NCBI RefSeq assembly: GCF_900177325.1
Contig: NZ_FXBL01000004.1
Coordinates: forward strand, 310,001-374,000
Direction: 5' to 3'
From: Mesorhizobium australicum
GTDB lineage: Bacteria > Pseudomonadota > Alphaproteobacteria > Rhizobiales > Rhizobiaceae
DNA length: 64,000 nt
The position numbers were made by a program, and so were the translations under genes. Shown here in pieces: positions 57,474-64,000 of this stretch. The first letter of the stretch is position 1, and every line of letters starts with the position of its first letter. Below the pieces are notes generated by a model that saw only the letters and a program-made list of their open reading frames with translations, made no database searches and had not been told where the DNA came from.

Positions 57474-58598
57474 ATGAAAGCGGACTTCTACGAGACTCTC
57501 GGCGTCGCCAAAGGAGCCGACGAGAAAGAGCTGAAGGCTGCCTTCCGCAAGCTCGCGATGCAGTTCCATCCCGACCGCAATCCGGGGGATGATGCCTGCG
57601 AGGCGAAATTCAAGGAAATCAACGAAGCCTACGAGACGCTGAAGGATCCGCAGAAGCGCGCGGCCTATGACCGTTTCGGCCATGCCGCATTCGAGAATGG
57701 TGCCGGCGGGATGAACGGCGGCTTCTCCGGTGCCGGCGGCTTCGCGGACATCTTCGAGGACATTTTCGGCGACATGATGGGTGGCCGCCGCCGCTCCTCC
57801 GGCGGGCGCGAGCGCGGAGCAGACCTGCGCTACAACATGGAGATCAGCCTCGAGGAGGCGTTCACCGGCAAGACTGCGCAGATCCGAGTGCCGACGTCGA
57901 TCCAGTGCTCCGAATGCTCGGGCTCGGGCGCCAAGCCAGGCACTCAGCCGGTCACCTGCGCAATGTGCGGCGGCTCGGGCCGCGTCCGCGCCAGCCAGGG
58001 CTTCTTCTCGATCGAGCGCACCTGCCCCACCTGCCAGGGCCGCGGCCAGACGATCAAGGATCCGTGCGGCAAATGTGGCGGCCAGGGCCGCGTCACCGAG
58101 GAGCGTTCGCTCTCCGTCAACATTCCGGCGGGCATCGAGGACGGTACCCGCATCCGTCTCGCCAACGAGGGCGAGGCTGGCGCACGCGGTGGGCCCGCGG
58201 GCGACCTCTACATCTTCCTGTCGGTGAAGCCGCACGAGTTCTTCCAGCGCGACGGCGCCGATCTCTATTGTAAGGTGCCGATCTCGATGACGACCGCCGC
58301 GCTCGGCGGAACCTTCGAGGTGGCGACGCTCGACGGCACGCAGACCCGCGTCAAGGTCACCGAGGGCACCCAGAACGGCAAGCAGTTCCGCCTCAAGGGC
58401 AAGGGCATGCCGGTGCTGCGTCAGCCGGCGGTCGGCGATCTCTACATCCAGGTCGCCGTCGAAACGCCCCAGAGCCTGACTAAGCGCCAGCGCGAGCTGT
58501 TGGAGGAGTTCGAGCAGATCTCGTCCACCGAGAATTCGCCGCAGTCGAACGGCTTTTTCTCGCGCATGAAGGACTTCTTCGAGTCCTTCGGCCAGTGA
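57474..58598 (+). CDS. dnaJ: Chaperone DnaJ (Hsp40)
   Basis: DnaJ is the co-chaperone that stimulates DnaK ATPase and delivers substrates. The 374-residue protein has the J domain with HPD ([11 protein letters not shown]), a glycine/phenylalanine region, and four zinc-finger repeats ([32 protein letters not shown]). It begins [20 protein letters not shown]. It follows the acyltransferase by 131 bases. Confidence 0.98.
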   Translation: MKADFYETLGVAKGADEKELKAAFRKLAMQFHPDRNPGDDACEAKFKEINEAYETLKDPQKRAAYDRFGHAAFENGAGGMNGGFSGAGGFADIFEDIFGDMMGGRRRSSGGRERGADLRYNMEISLEEAFTGKTAQIRVPTSIQCSECSGSGAKPGTQPVTCAMCGGSGRVRASQGFFSIERTCPTCQGRGQTIKDPCGKCGGQGRVTEERSLSVNIPAGIEDGTRIRLANEGEAGARGGPAGDLYIFLSVKPHEFFQRDGADLYCKVPISMTTAALGGTFEVATLDGTQTRVKVTEGTQNGKQFRLKGKGMPVLRQPAVGDLYIQVAVETPQSLTKRQRELLEEFEQISSTENSPQSNGFFSRMKDFFESFGQ

Positions 58599-58699
58599 CA
58601 CGTCGCTTCATGCGGGCCTGTCCGGCAACTTGTGCATTGCAAGAAAAACGGTCTTTCTTTTGGCGGGTTATGGTCGCATAACCCTGCGTTACGACGACC

Positions 58700-59317
58700 A
58701 TGGAGCGGATGCTGATGCGATCGGGCAGCCTGAAGAAGACCATCGGGCAGAAATTCGATGAGGAGCTGAAGTTCTTCCGCGGATGGATCGACAAGCCCCG
58801 CGCGGTCGGGTCCATCGTTCCCACCAGCACGGTCACGGCGCGCCGCATGGCGTCCGTCATCAATCCCGACTCCGGCCTTCCGGTGCTCGAGCTTGGGCCT
58901 GGCACCGGCGTCATTACGCGCGCCATCCTTGCCCGCGGCGTCAAGCCCGAGAACCTCTGGTCGGTTGAGTATTCCGCCGATTTCGTCGAGCATCTGAAGG
59001 AAAAGCTGCCCGGCGTGAATGTGATCCAGGGCGACGCCTTCAACCTCGACGATACCTTGCCGCAAAAGGGAATGGTGTTCGATTCGGTCATCTCCGGCGT
59101 GCCGCTGCTCAACTTTCCCGTCGAGCAGCGCGTGCGCTACGTCGAAGATCTTCTCGATCGGCTTCCTCCCGGTCGCCCGATCGTCCAGCTCACCTATGGC
59201 CCGCTTTCGCCGGTGCCGCCGCGGCGCGGCAACTATACCGTCGAGCATTTCGATTTCGTGGTCCGCAACATCCCGCCGACGCAGCTTTGGATCTACCGAC
59301 GCGGGGCACGGGCGTAG
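58700..59317 (+). CDS. pmtA: Phospholipid N-methyltransferase PmtA
   Basis: PmtA methylates phosphatidylethanolamine with S-adenosylmethionine towards phosphatidylcholine, a membrane lipid typical of rhizobia. The 205-residue protein has FFRGWIDKPRAVGSIVPTS, the SAM motif VLELGPGTGVITRAIL, and SVISGVPLLNFPV. This is the Sinorhizobium-type enzyme, which also lies beside dnaJ in relatives. Three ATGs lie in the first six codons; the one giving MRSGSLKKTIGQKFDEEL may be the true start. Confidence 0.9.
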   Translation: MERMLMRSGSLKKTIGQKFDEELKFFRGWIDKPRAVGSIVPTSTVTARRMASVINPDSGLPVLELGPGTGVITRAILARGVKPENLWSVEYSADFVEHLKEKLPGVNVIQGDAFNLDDTLPQKGMVFDSVISGVPLLNFPVEQRVRYVEDLLDRLPPGRPIVQLTYGPLSPVPPRRGNYTVEHFDFVVRNIPPTQLWIYRRGARA

Positions 59318-59371
59318 AGACTTGATTCCGGTCGCCGTGCCGTTTAGCGGAAGGCGGGCCGGGAGCATGTC

Positions 59372-59962
59372 ATGACGCCGAAAATCCTCGTCTTCGCCGG
59401 ATCGATCCGCACGGGCGCCTATAGCGGCAAGACGGCCGACGTGGCGCAGGCAGAGCTTGCCCGGCAGGGCGCCGAGGTCACGCGCATTTCGCTCGCCGAC
59501 TATCCGCTGCCGATCATGGATCAGGATCTCGAAGCGGAGAAAGGCATCCCCGAGAATGCCTACAAGCTCGGCCGCATGATCGCCGCGCATGACGCGGTGC
59601 TGATCTGCACGCCTGAATACAACGGCTCGATGCCGCCGCTGCTCAAGAATGCGATCGACTGGGTGAGCCGGATCCGTCGCGACAACGGCAAGCCGATCTC
59701 GATTTATCCGGGCAAGGTCGTCGCTATCTGCTCGTCCTCGGACGGGCATTTCGCCGGCATCCGCAGCGCCAACCATCTGCGCGCGGTGCTGTCGCATATC
59801 CAGATGGACGTTATCGCGCCGCAAGTCTCGGTGCCCAATGCGGGCGAGGCCTTCGATGCGGACGGCAATTTCAAGGAAGAGCGTCTGAGCAAGGGCATGA
59901 CGCGACTCTGCGCGGCGCTGATCACCCATGCCCGCCTGCACTCGTCGAGGATGGAGCCATGA
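59372..59962 (+). CDS. NADPH-dependent FMN reductase
   Basis: The 196-residue flavodoxin-fold protein has the phosphate loop [16 protein letters not shown] and the family block [22 protein letters not shown]. It reduces FMN, quinones or azo compounds; the native substrate is unknown. The ATG follows GGGAGCATGTC. Its stop overlaps the pyrF start by four bases. Confidence 0.93.
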   Translation: MTPKILVFAGSIRTGAYSGKTADVAQAELARQGAEVTRISLADYPLPIMDQDLEAEKGIPENAYKLGRMIAAHDAVLICTPEYNGSMPPLLKNAIDWVSRIRRDNGKPISIYPGKVVAICSSSDGHFAGIRSANHLRAVLSHIQMDVIAPQVSVPNAGEAFDADGNFKEERLSKGMTRLCAALITHARLHSSRMEP

Positions 59963-60675
59963 ACGCGATCGTTCGCACCTCGGTCCGCGACCGGCTGATC
60001 GTCGGGCTGGACGTTCCGACCGTGTCCGACGCGGAAAAGGTCGTCGCCGAACTCGGCGACGCCGTATCGTTCTACAAGATTGGCTACCAGCTCGCCTTCG
60101 CCGGCGGGCTCGAATTCGCCCGAGACCTTGCCGCCGAGGGCAAGAAGGTCTTCCTCGACATGAAGCTCCTCGACATTGACAACACGGTGGCGAAGGGCGT
60201 CGAGAACATCGCCCGCATGGGCATGTCGATGCTCACCCTGCACGCCTATCCAAAGGCCATGCGCGCGGCAGTGGAGGCAGCCAGGGGGTCCGGGCTGTGC
60301 CTGTTGGGCGTGACCGTGCTCACTTCAATGGATGAGCAGGACATGATCGAGGCCGGCTACGAATATGATCCGCACACCCTCGTGCTGCGGCGCGCCGAAC
60401 AGGCGCTGGCGGCGGGCATGGGCGGCATCGTCTGCTCGGCCGAGGAGGCGGCCGCGGTGCGCCGGATCGTCGGCCCGAAGCTTGCGGTCGTGACCCCCGG
60501 CATACGTCCCGCCGGCGCGGATCCCGGCGACCAGAAGCGCGTGATGACGCCGGCCGATGCGCTCAGGGCCGGTGCGAGCCATCTCGTGGTGGCCCGGCCT
60601 ATCGTCGGCGCGCCGGACCGGCGCTCGGCGGCGGAGGCCATCCTGCGGGAGATGGAAAGCCAGGGAGGGATCTGA
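59959..60675 (+). CDS. pyrF: Orotidine 5'-phosphate decarboxylase
   Basis: PyrF makes UMP in pyrimidine synthesis. The 238-residue TIM barrel has [18 protein letters not shown] and the catalytic [14 protein letters not shown] (Asp-x-Lys-x4-Asp), plus [21 protein letters not shown]. It overlaps the FMN reductase by four bases. Confidence 0.97.
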   Translation: MNAIVRTSVRDRLIVGLDVPTVSDAEKVVAELGDAVSFYKIGYQLAFAGGLEFARDLAAEGKKVFLDMKLLDIDNTVAKGVENIARMGMSMLTLHAYPKAMRAAVEAARGSGLCLLGVTVLTSMDEQDMIEAGYEYDPHTLVLRRAEQALAAGMGGIVCSAEEAAAVRRIVGPKLAVVTPGIRPAGADPGDQKRVMTPADALRAGASHLVVARPIVGAPDRRSAAEAILREMESQGGI

Positions 60676-60677
60676 TC

Positions 60678-60965
60678 ATGGCCAAGGGATACTGGATCGC
60701 GCGCGTCGATGTGCACGACCCCGAGGGCTACAAGGACTACGTTGCAACCGCCAAGCCCGCTTTCGAGCGCTTCGGCGCCAAGTTCCTGGCCCGGGGCGGC
60801 GCCTATACGGCGCTGGAAGGCCAGGCGCGTGGGCGTAACGTCGTCATCGAGTTCGAATCGGTCGATGTCGCGAAGGCGTGCTACAATTCGCCCGAATACC
60901 AGGCGGCCAAGGCCATCCGGCAGAAATACGCTACCGCCGAAATGGTCATCGTTGAGGGCGCTTGA
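60678..60965 (+). CDS. DUF1330 family protein
   Basis: This 95-residue protein has a ferredoxin-like alpha/beta fold pattern: KGYWIARVDVHDPEGYKDYV, FGAKFLARGGAYTALEG and VVIEFESVDVAKACYNSPEY. DUF1330 members resemble antibiotic monooxygenase-like proteins; the function is unknown. AGGGAGGGATC precedes the ATG, inside the pyrF end. It overlaps the next gene by four bases. Confidence 0.9.
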   Translation: MAKGYWIARVDVHDPEGYKDYVATAKPAFERFGAKFLARGGAYTALEGQARGRNVVIEFESVDVAKACYNSPEYQAAKAIRQKYATAEMVIVEGA

Positions 60966-61486
60966 ACATCCTGCCGAGTGGTCTCGCGATACGGCGCGCC
61001 GCCGCGGAGGACATCGACGCGATGCTGACGATCGGCGAGCGGGCCGACCGGCTCTTTGCCGAGCACGGCTTTCCGCAGATCGCCGCGCTGCCGCCGACAC
61101 CGCGCAGCGAGTTCCACCGCTTCGTCACGGACAATGACGCGTGGCTTGCGCTCTGGCACGACGTGCCGGCGGGTTTCGCAGTGGCTGGCCAAGCCGCCGG
61201 CGAATACTGGCTCAAGGAGATCGCCGTGGATCCCGCGCGTGGACGGCGAGGTGTCGGCGGAGCTCTGCTGTCGACGGTGATCGACCATGCGCGAGCCGGA
61301 GGCGCCAGCCGGGTCTTCCTCTCCACCTTTCTCGACGTGCCTTTCAACCGGCCTTTTTACGAACGTCGCGGCTTCACGGTGATCGAGCCCGAATCGGCGT
61401 CTGCTGGGTTGCGCGAGCAGTTCATGCGCGAGGTGCCGCCGGGCGTCGATCCGGCCACGAGGACCCTCATGGTTTGGCACTCGTGA
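60962..61486 (+). CDS. GNAT family N-acetyltransferase
   Basis: The 174-residue acetyltransferase has the acetyl-CoA motif WLKEIAVDPARGRRGVGGAL and a late FNRPFYERRGF. It begins with TTG overlapping the DUF1330 stop (TTGA), four bases after GAGG. The substrate is unknown. It is the last gene of the FMN-reductase-pyrF run. Confidence 0.85.
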   Translation: MNILPSGLAIRRAAAEDIDAMLTIGERADRLFAEHGFPQIAALPPTPRSEFHRFVTDNDAWLALWHDVPAGFAVAGQAAGEYWLKEIAVDPARGRRGVGGALLSTVIDHARAGGASRVFLSTFLDVPFNRPFYERRGFTVIEPESASAGLREQFMREVPPGVDPATRTLMVWHS

Positions 61487-61644
61487 CTATTCGTTAGGCA
61501 GTTAACGGCAAAATCCCGCATAAATCGCGCGCAAACTGACCAAAGGTCGTACTTCCACCAGTTGCCTTGGAACGTTTTGCTGCTAGCTTTGTTGCAAGGC
61601 AGCATAGCCGCTCCCGGGCCGATTGCGGCGCAGCAAGGGGTTCC

Positions 61645-62922
61645 ATGTTCTATCACCTCTACGAAATGAACCATGCCGCGGTGCAGCCGATGCGCGCCAT
61701 GGCCGATGCGACCCGGATCCTTTACTCCCATCCGCTCAACCCGTTTGCCCAGACGCCTTGGGGTCGATCTATCGCCGGGCTGGCGGAACTCTTCGAACGC
61801 ACGACCCGCCGCTATGGCAAGCCGGAGTTCGGCTTGACCTCGACCATTGTCGACTGGAAGCCGGTGGCGGTGACCGAGGAGGTCGTCTGGTCGAGCCCGT
61901 TCTGCCGCCTGCTGCATTTCAAGCGTGACCTGCCGAAGGGCCGCAAGCCCGACCGCAAGCTTCTGATGGTCGCGCCGATGTCGGGCCACTATGCCACGCT
62001 GCTGCGCGGCACTGTCGAATCCATGCTTCCTTATGCCGAGGTCTACATCACCGACTGGGTGGATGCGCGCACCATCCCGCTCTCGGCGGGGCGGTTCGAT
62101 CTCGACGACTATGTCGACCACGTCATCGACATGCTGCACGAACTCGGGCCCGACACGCATGTCATGGCCGTGTGCCAGCCCTCGGTTCCGGTGCTCATGG
62201 CCGCCGCCGTGATGGAATCGCGCGGTGATCCGATGGCGCCGTCCACCATGGTCCTGATGGGCGGCCCGATCGACACCCGGATCAATCCGACGGCGGTGAA
62301 CCGGCTTGCGGAAGAGCGCGGCATCGACTGGTTCCGCGAGAATGTCGTCATGACGGTGCCGTGGCCGAACAACGGCTTCATGCGCCAGGTCTATCCGGGC
62401 TTCCTCCAGCTCGGCGGCTTCATGGGCATGAACCTCGACCGCCACATAAGCGCACACAAGGACTTCTTCTTCCATCTGGTGAAAAACGACGGCGACAGCG
62501 CCGAGAAGCATCGCGAGTTCTACGACGAGTATCTCGCCGTGATGGACCTGACCGCGGAATTCTACCTGCAGACCGTCGACAGCGTGTTCGTGAAGCACCT
62601 GCTTCCGAAGGGTGAGATGAAGCATCGGGGCGAGCTGATCGACTGTTCGAAGATCCGCAACGTCGCGCTGATGACGGTCGAGGGCGAGAACGACGACATT
62701 TCCGGCGTCGGCCAGACCCAGGCCGCGCACACGCTCTGCCGCAATATCCCCGACGACATGCGGGTACACTATGTCCAGCCGGCCGTCGGACACTACGGCG
62801 TGTTCAACGGCTCGCGCTACCGTTCGGAGATCCTGCCGCGCATCGTCGATTTCCAGGCAAGCTTCGGTCGATCGGCGCGCGAGGCCGGCAAGAAGCGCCT
62901 AAAGCGCCCGGATATGGCCTGA
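61645..62922 (+). CDS. phaZ: Intracellular polyhydroxyalkanoate (PHB) depolymerase
   Basis: PhaZ mobilises stored polyhydroxybutyrate. The 425-residue protein starts MFYHLYEMNHAAVQPMRAMA, the usual start of the intracellular type. The catalytic cysteine is about C177 in VMAVCQPSVPV, where secreted enzymes have a serine. The C-terminal histidine is in VGHYGVFNGSRYR. AGGGG lies before the ATG. It is transcribed alone, 158 bases after the acetyltransferase gene. Confidence 0.94.
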   Translation: MFYHLYEMNHAAVQPMRAMADATRILYSHPLNPFAQTPWGRSIAGLAELFERTTRRYGKPEFGLTSTIVDWKPVAVTEEVVWSSPFCRLLHFKRDLPKGRKPDRKLLMVAPMSGHYATLLRGTVESMLPYAEVYITDWVDARTIPLSAGRFDLDDYVDHVIDMLHELGPDTHVMAVCQPSVPVLMAAAVMESRGDPMAPSTMVLMGGPIDTRINPTAVNRLAEERGIDWFRENVVMTVPWPNNGFMRQVYPGFLQLGGFMGMNLDRHISAHKDFFFHLVKNDGDSAEKHREFYDEYLAVMDLTAEFYLQTVDSVFVKHLLPKGEMKHRGELIDCSKIRNVALMTVEGENDDISGVGQTQAAHTLCRNIPDDMRVHYVQPAVGHYGVFNGSRYRSEILPRIVDFQASFGRSAREAGKKRLKRPDMA

Positions 62923-63028
62923 CAGGTGTTGCAACCTGCTCACAGGCTCACGCCAAAGTGACCCTCGAAGGCGTCCGCCCGCTAACCATGGCGGGAAGTG
63001 GGCGGGCCGGTCGATTGACTTTGCCAGA

Positions 63029-63061
63029 TTAACGCCCTTAACGTTTCGTTAGTAACTAACG
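63029..63061. promoter_or_regulatory. CtrA-like half sites and palindrome upstream of the peptidase gene
   Basis: TTAA-CGTTTCG-TTAG at 63038-63052 differs from the CtrA site at one base, and a perfect palindrome CGTTAGT-A-ACTAACG covers 63047-63061. It ends 17 bases before the ATG at 63079. Confidence 0.4.
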
Positions 63062-63078
63062 GGCGTACGGGGTTCTCC

Positions 63079-63699
63079 ATGACTGCCTTCCGGGCTGCCG
63101 CGACGACGCGCCTGCGCCTCGCAACGGTCGCCCTGTGCATGCTCGCGGCGCCTTCGCTCGCGTCGGCCGCGGCACCGATGGCGACCGGCGGCCTTACCTC
63201 GCAGCCGATCGGCCACTACGAGTTCTGCAAGGCCAACCCGGCGGAGTGTTCCATCCGGCCGCGGGACGAAGGTCCGCTGGCGCTGACGCCGGCCCTGATG
63301 CGCCAGCTCAAGTCGGTCAATGCCTTCGTCAACCACTCCATCAAGCCGATGAACGACTTCGACATCTATGGCAAGGACGAGGTCTGGGCATATCCGGACC
63401 AGATCGGCGCCGGCGATTGCGAGGATTACGTCCTCGAGAAGCGCCGGATGCTGGCCGCGAAAGGCATCTCCCTGTCGAATCTTCTGATCACGGTGGTTCG
63501 CAAGCCAGACGGCGAAGGCCATGCGGTGCTTTCCGTCCGCACCAGCCAGGGCGACTACATCCTCGACAATCTCTCCGAGAGCGTGAAGCTTTGGACCGAG
63601 ACGCCCTATCGCTTTCTCAAGCGCCAGGCCAGCGAGCATACCGGTCGCTGGGTGACCATCCGCGGTGAATCCGCGCCGCTGGTCGGCTCGGTCAAGTAG
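63079..63699 (+). CDS. Transglutaminase-like cysteine peptidase (BTLCP)
   Basis: The 206-residue precursor has a signal peptide ending near ASA-AAPMAT. The bacterial transglutaminase-like (BTLCP, DUF920) catalytic triad is C114 in GAGDCEDYVLEKRR, H148 in GEGHAVLSV and D163 in YILDN. Periplasmic LapG, which cleaves adhesins, belongs to this family. No LapA or LapD gene is visible in the window. Confidence 0.9.
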   Translation: MTAFRAAATTRLRLATVALCMLAAPSLASAAAPMATGGLTSQPIGHYEFCKANPAECSIRPRDEGPLALTPALMRQLKSVNAFVNHSIKPMNDFDIYGKDEVWAYPDQIGAGDCEDYVLEKRRMLAAKGISLSNLLITVVRKPDGEGHAVLSVRTSQGDYILDNLSESVKLWTETPYRFLKRQASEHTGRWVTIRGESAPLVGSVK

Positions 63700-63809
63700 C
63701 GCCCATCTCCTGACGGCGTATTCGAGCGGCGAATTGCGTAAATCAGCGAATTGATCGATAGATTTGCGCGGCGCGATGTCTGTCAGCGCTGGGCGGATCG
63801 GGGGGAGAC

Positions 63810-64000
63810 ATGAGCGACACGTTTACCGTGACGACGCGACGGGGCTGGTTCAGCCGCATCGCGAGTTCCTTCGTGGGTGTCCTCATCGGCTTCCTGCTGG
63901 TGCTGGCGATGATCGTCCTTCTGTTCTGGAACGAGGGCCGGGCGGTTCAGACGGCGCGCTCTCTCGCGGAGGGCGCAGGCGCCGTCATCGACGTTTCCGC
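63810..64000 (+). CDS. TMEM43-family membrane protein (3' end missing)
   Basis: The first 63 residues are visible. They begin MSDTFTVTTRRGWFSRIASS and contain a membrane helix (VGVLIGFLLVLAMIVLLFW), then NEGRAVQTARSLAEGAGAV, the TMEM43 start. GGGGGAGAC precedes the ATG. The right edge of the window cuts the gene. The bacterial function is unknown. Confidence 0.85.
   Translation, partial: MSDTFTVTTRRGWFSRIASSFVGVLIGFLLVLAMIVLLFWNEGRAVQTARSLAEGAGAVIDVS

Noticed and set aside
61571..61600. TTGGAACGTTTTGC upstream of phaZ as a sigma-54 promoter
   Set aside because: The GG and GC elements are two bases too close (8 instead of 10) and the conserved C of TGGCAC is missing.
63029..63041. TTAA-CGCCC-TTAA as a CtrA site
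   Set aside because: The spacer is five bases, not seven; only the overlapping TTAA-N7-TTAG is close to the consensus.

Overview
This 64 kb window is high-GC chromosomal DNA from an alphaproteobacterium of the order Hyphomicrobiales (Rhizobiales). It most resembles the Mesorhizobium/Aminobacter (Phyllobacteriaceae) group. The evidence is the rhizobial neighbourhoods accD-trpA-trpB-trpF, aroA-cmk-rpsA and dnaK-dnaJ-pmtA-pyrF, the Mur/SitABCD manganese module, an AccD with no zinc-ribbon cysteines, and a CtrA-type TTAA-N7-TTAA box. The genus is an inference. I found no rRNA, CRISPR array, prophage or insertion sequence. Genes are dense, and many neighbours overlap by four bases.

Layout. 1-5 kb: accD (cut by the left edge) and the tryptophan genes trpA, trpB and trpF on the minus strand. 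A RelE/ParE-type toxin-antitoxin pair sits between trpB and trpA, and an opposing ORF lies between trpF and trpB. 5-10 kb: a YgjP-like metalloprotease, the sitABCD metal importer and the divergent regulator mur, with a palindromic operator between them. 10-18 kb: a GMC oxidoreductase, a DJ-1/PfpI protein and the assimilatory sulfate reduction operon cysG-DUF2849-cysI-cysH-DUF934. 17.8-18.6 kb: trxC divergent from a BigR-like ArsR regulator that is probably read from a leaderless mRNA. 18.7-25.7 kb: a GbsR/MarR regulator followed by cydDCAB and a 41-codon cydX, encoding cytochrome bd oxidase and its assembly ABC exporter.

25.7-30.8 kb: a LysR/SDR divergent pair, four small exported, membrane or NTF2-like proteins (one with DUF3011), and an LtrA protein. 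30.8-37.7 kb: a catabolic-looking cluster with a quinate/shikimate-dehydrogenase-type AroE, an active-site-variant type II dehydroquinase, an SMP-30 lactonase, a TRAP transporter with two tandem binding proteins, and a divergent TetR regulator. 37.8-45 kb: tRNA-Ala(GGC), a TIGR02300 acidic protein, aroA, a divergent SDR, a CYTH-CHAD protein, cmk and rpsA with a strong terminator. 45-53 kb: DoxX, CsbD, a polar amino-acid ABC importer with an Ldh-family reductase, and, divergent from these, an amidinohydrolase and a ThDP decarboxylase (AruI-like). These last genes together suggest use of guanidino compounds.

53-64 kb: an NDUFA9-like protein, dnaK behind an RpoH-type promoter, an acyltransferase with a CtrA box placed between dnaK and dnaJ, pmtA, an FMN reductase, pyrF, a DUF1330 protein, a GNAT acetyltransferase, an intracellular PHB depolymerase, a transglutaminase-like cysteine peptidase and the start of a TMEM43-family gene (cut by the right edge).
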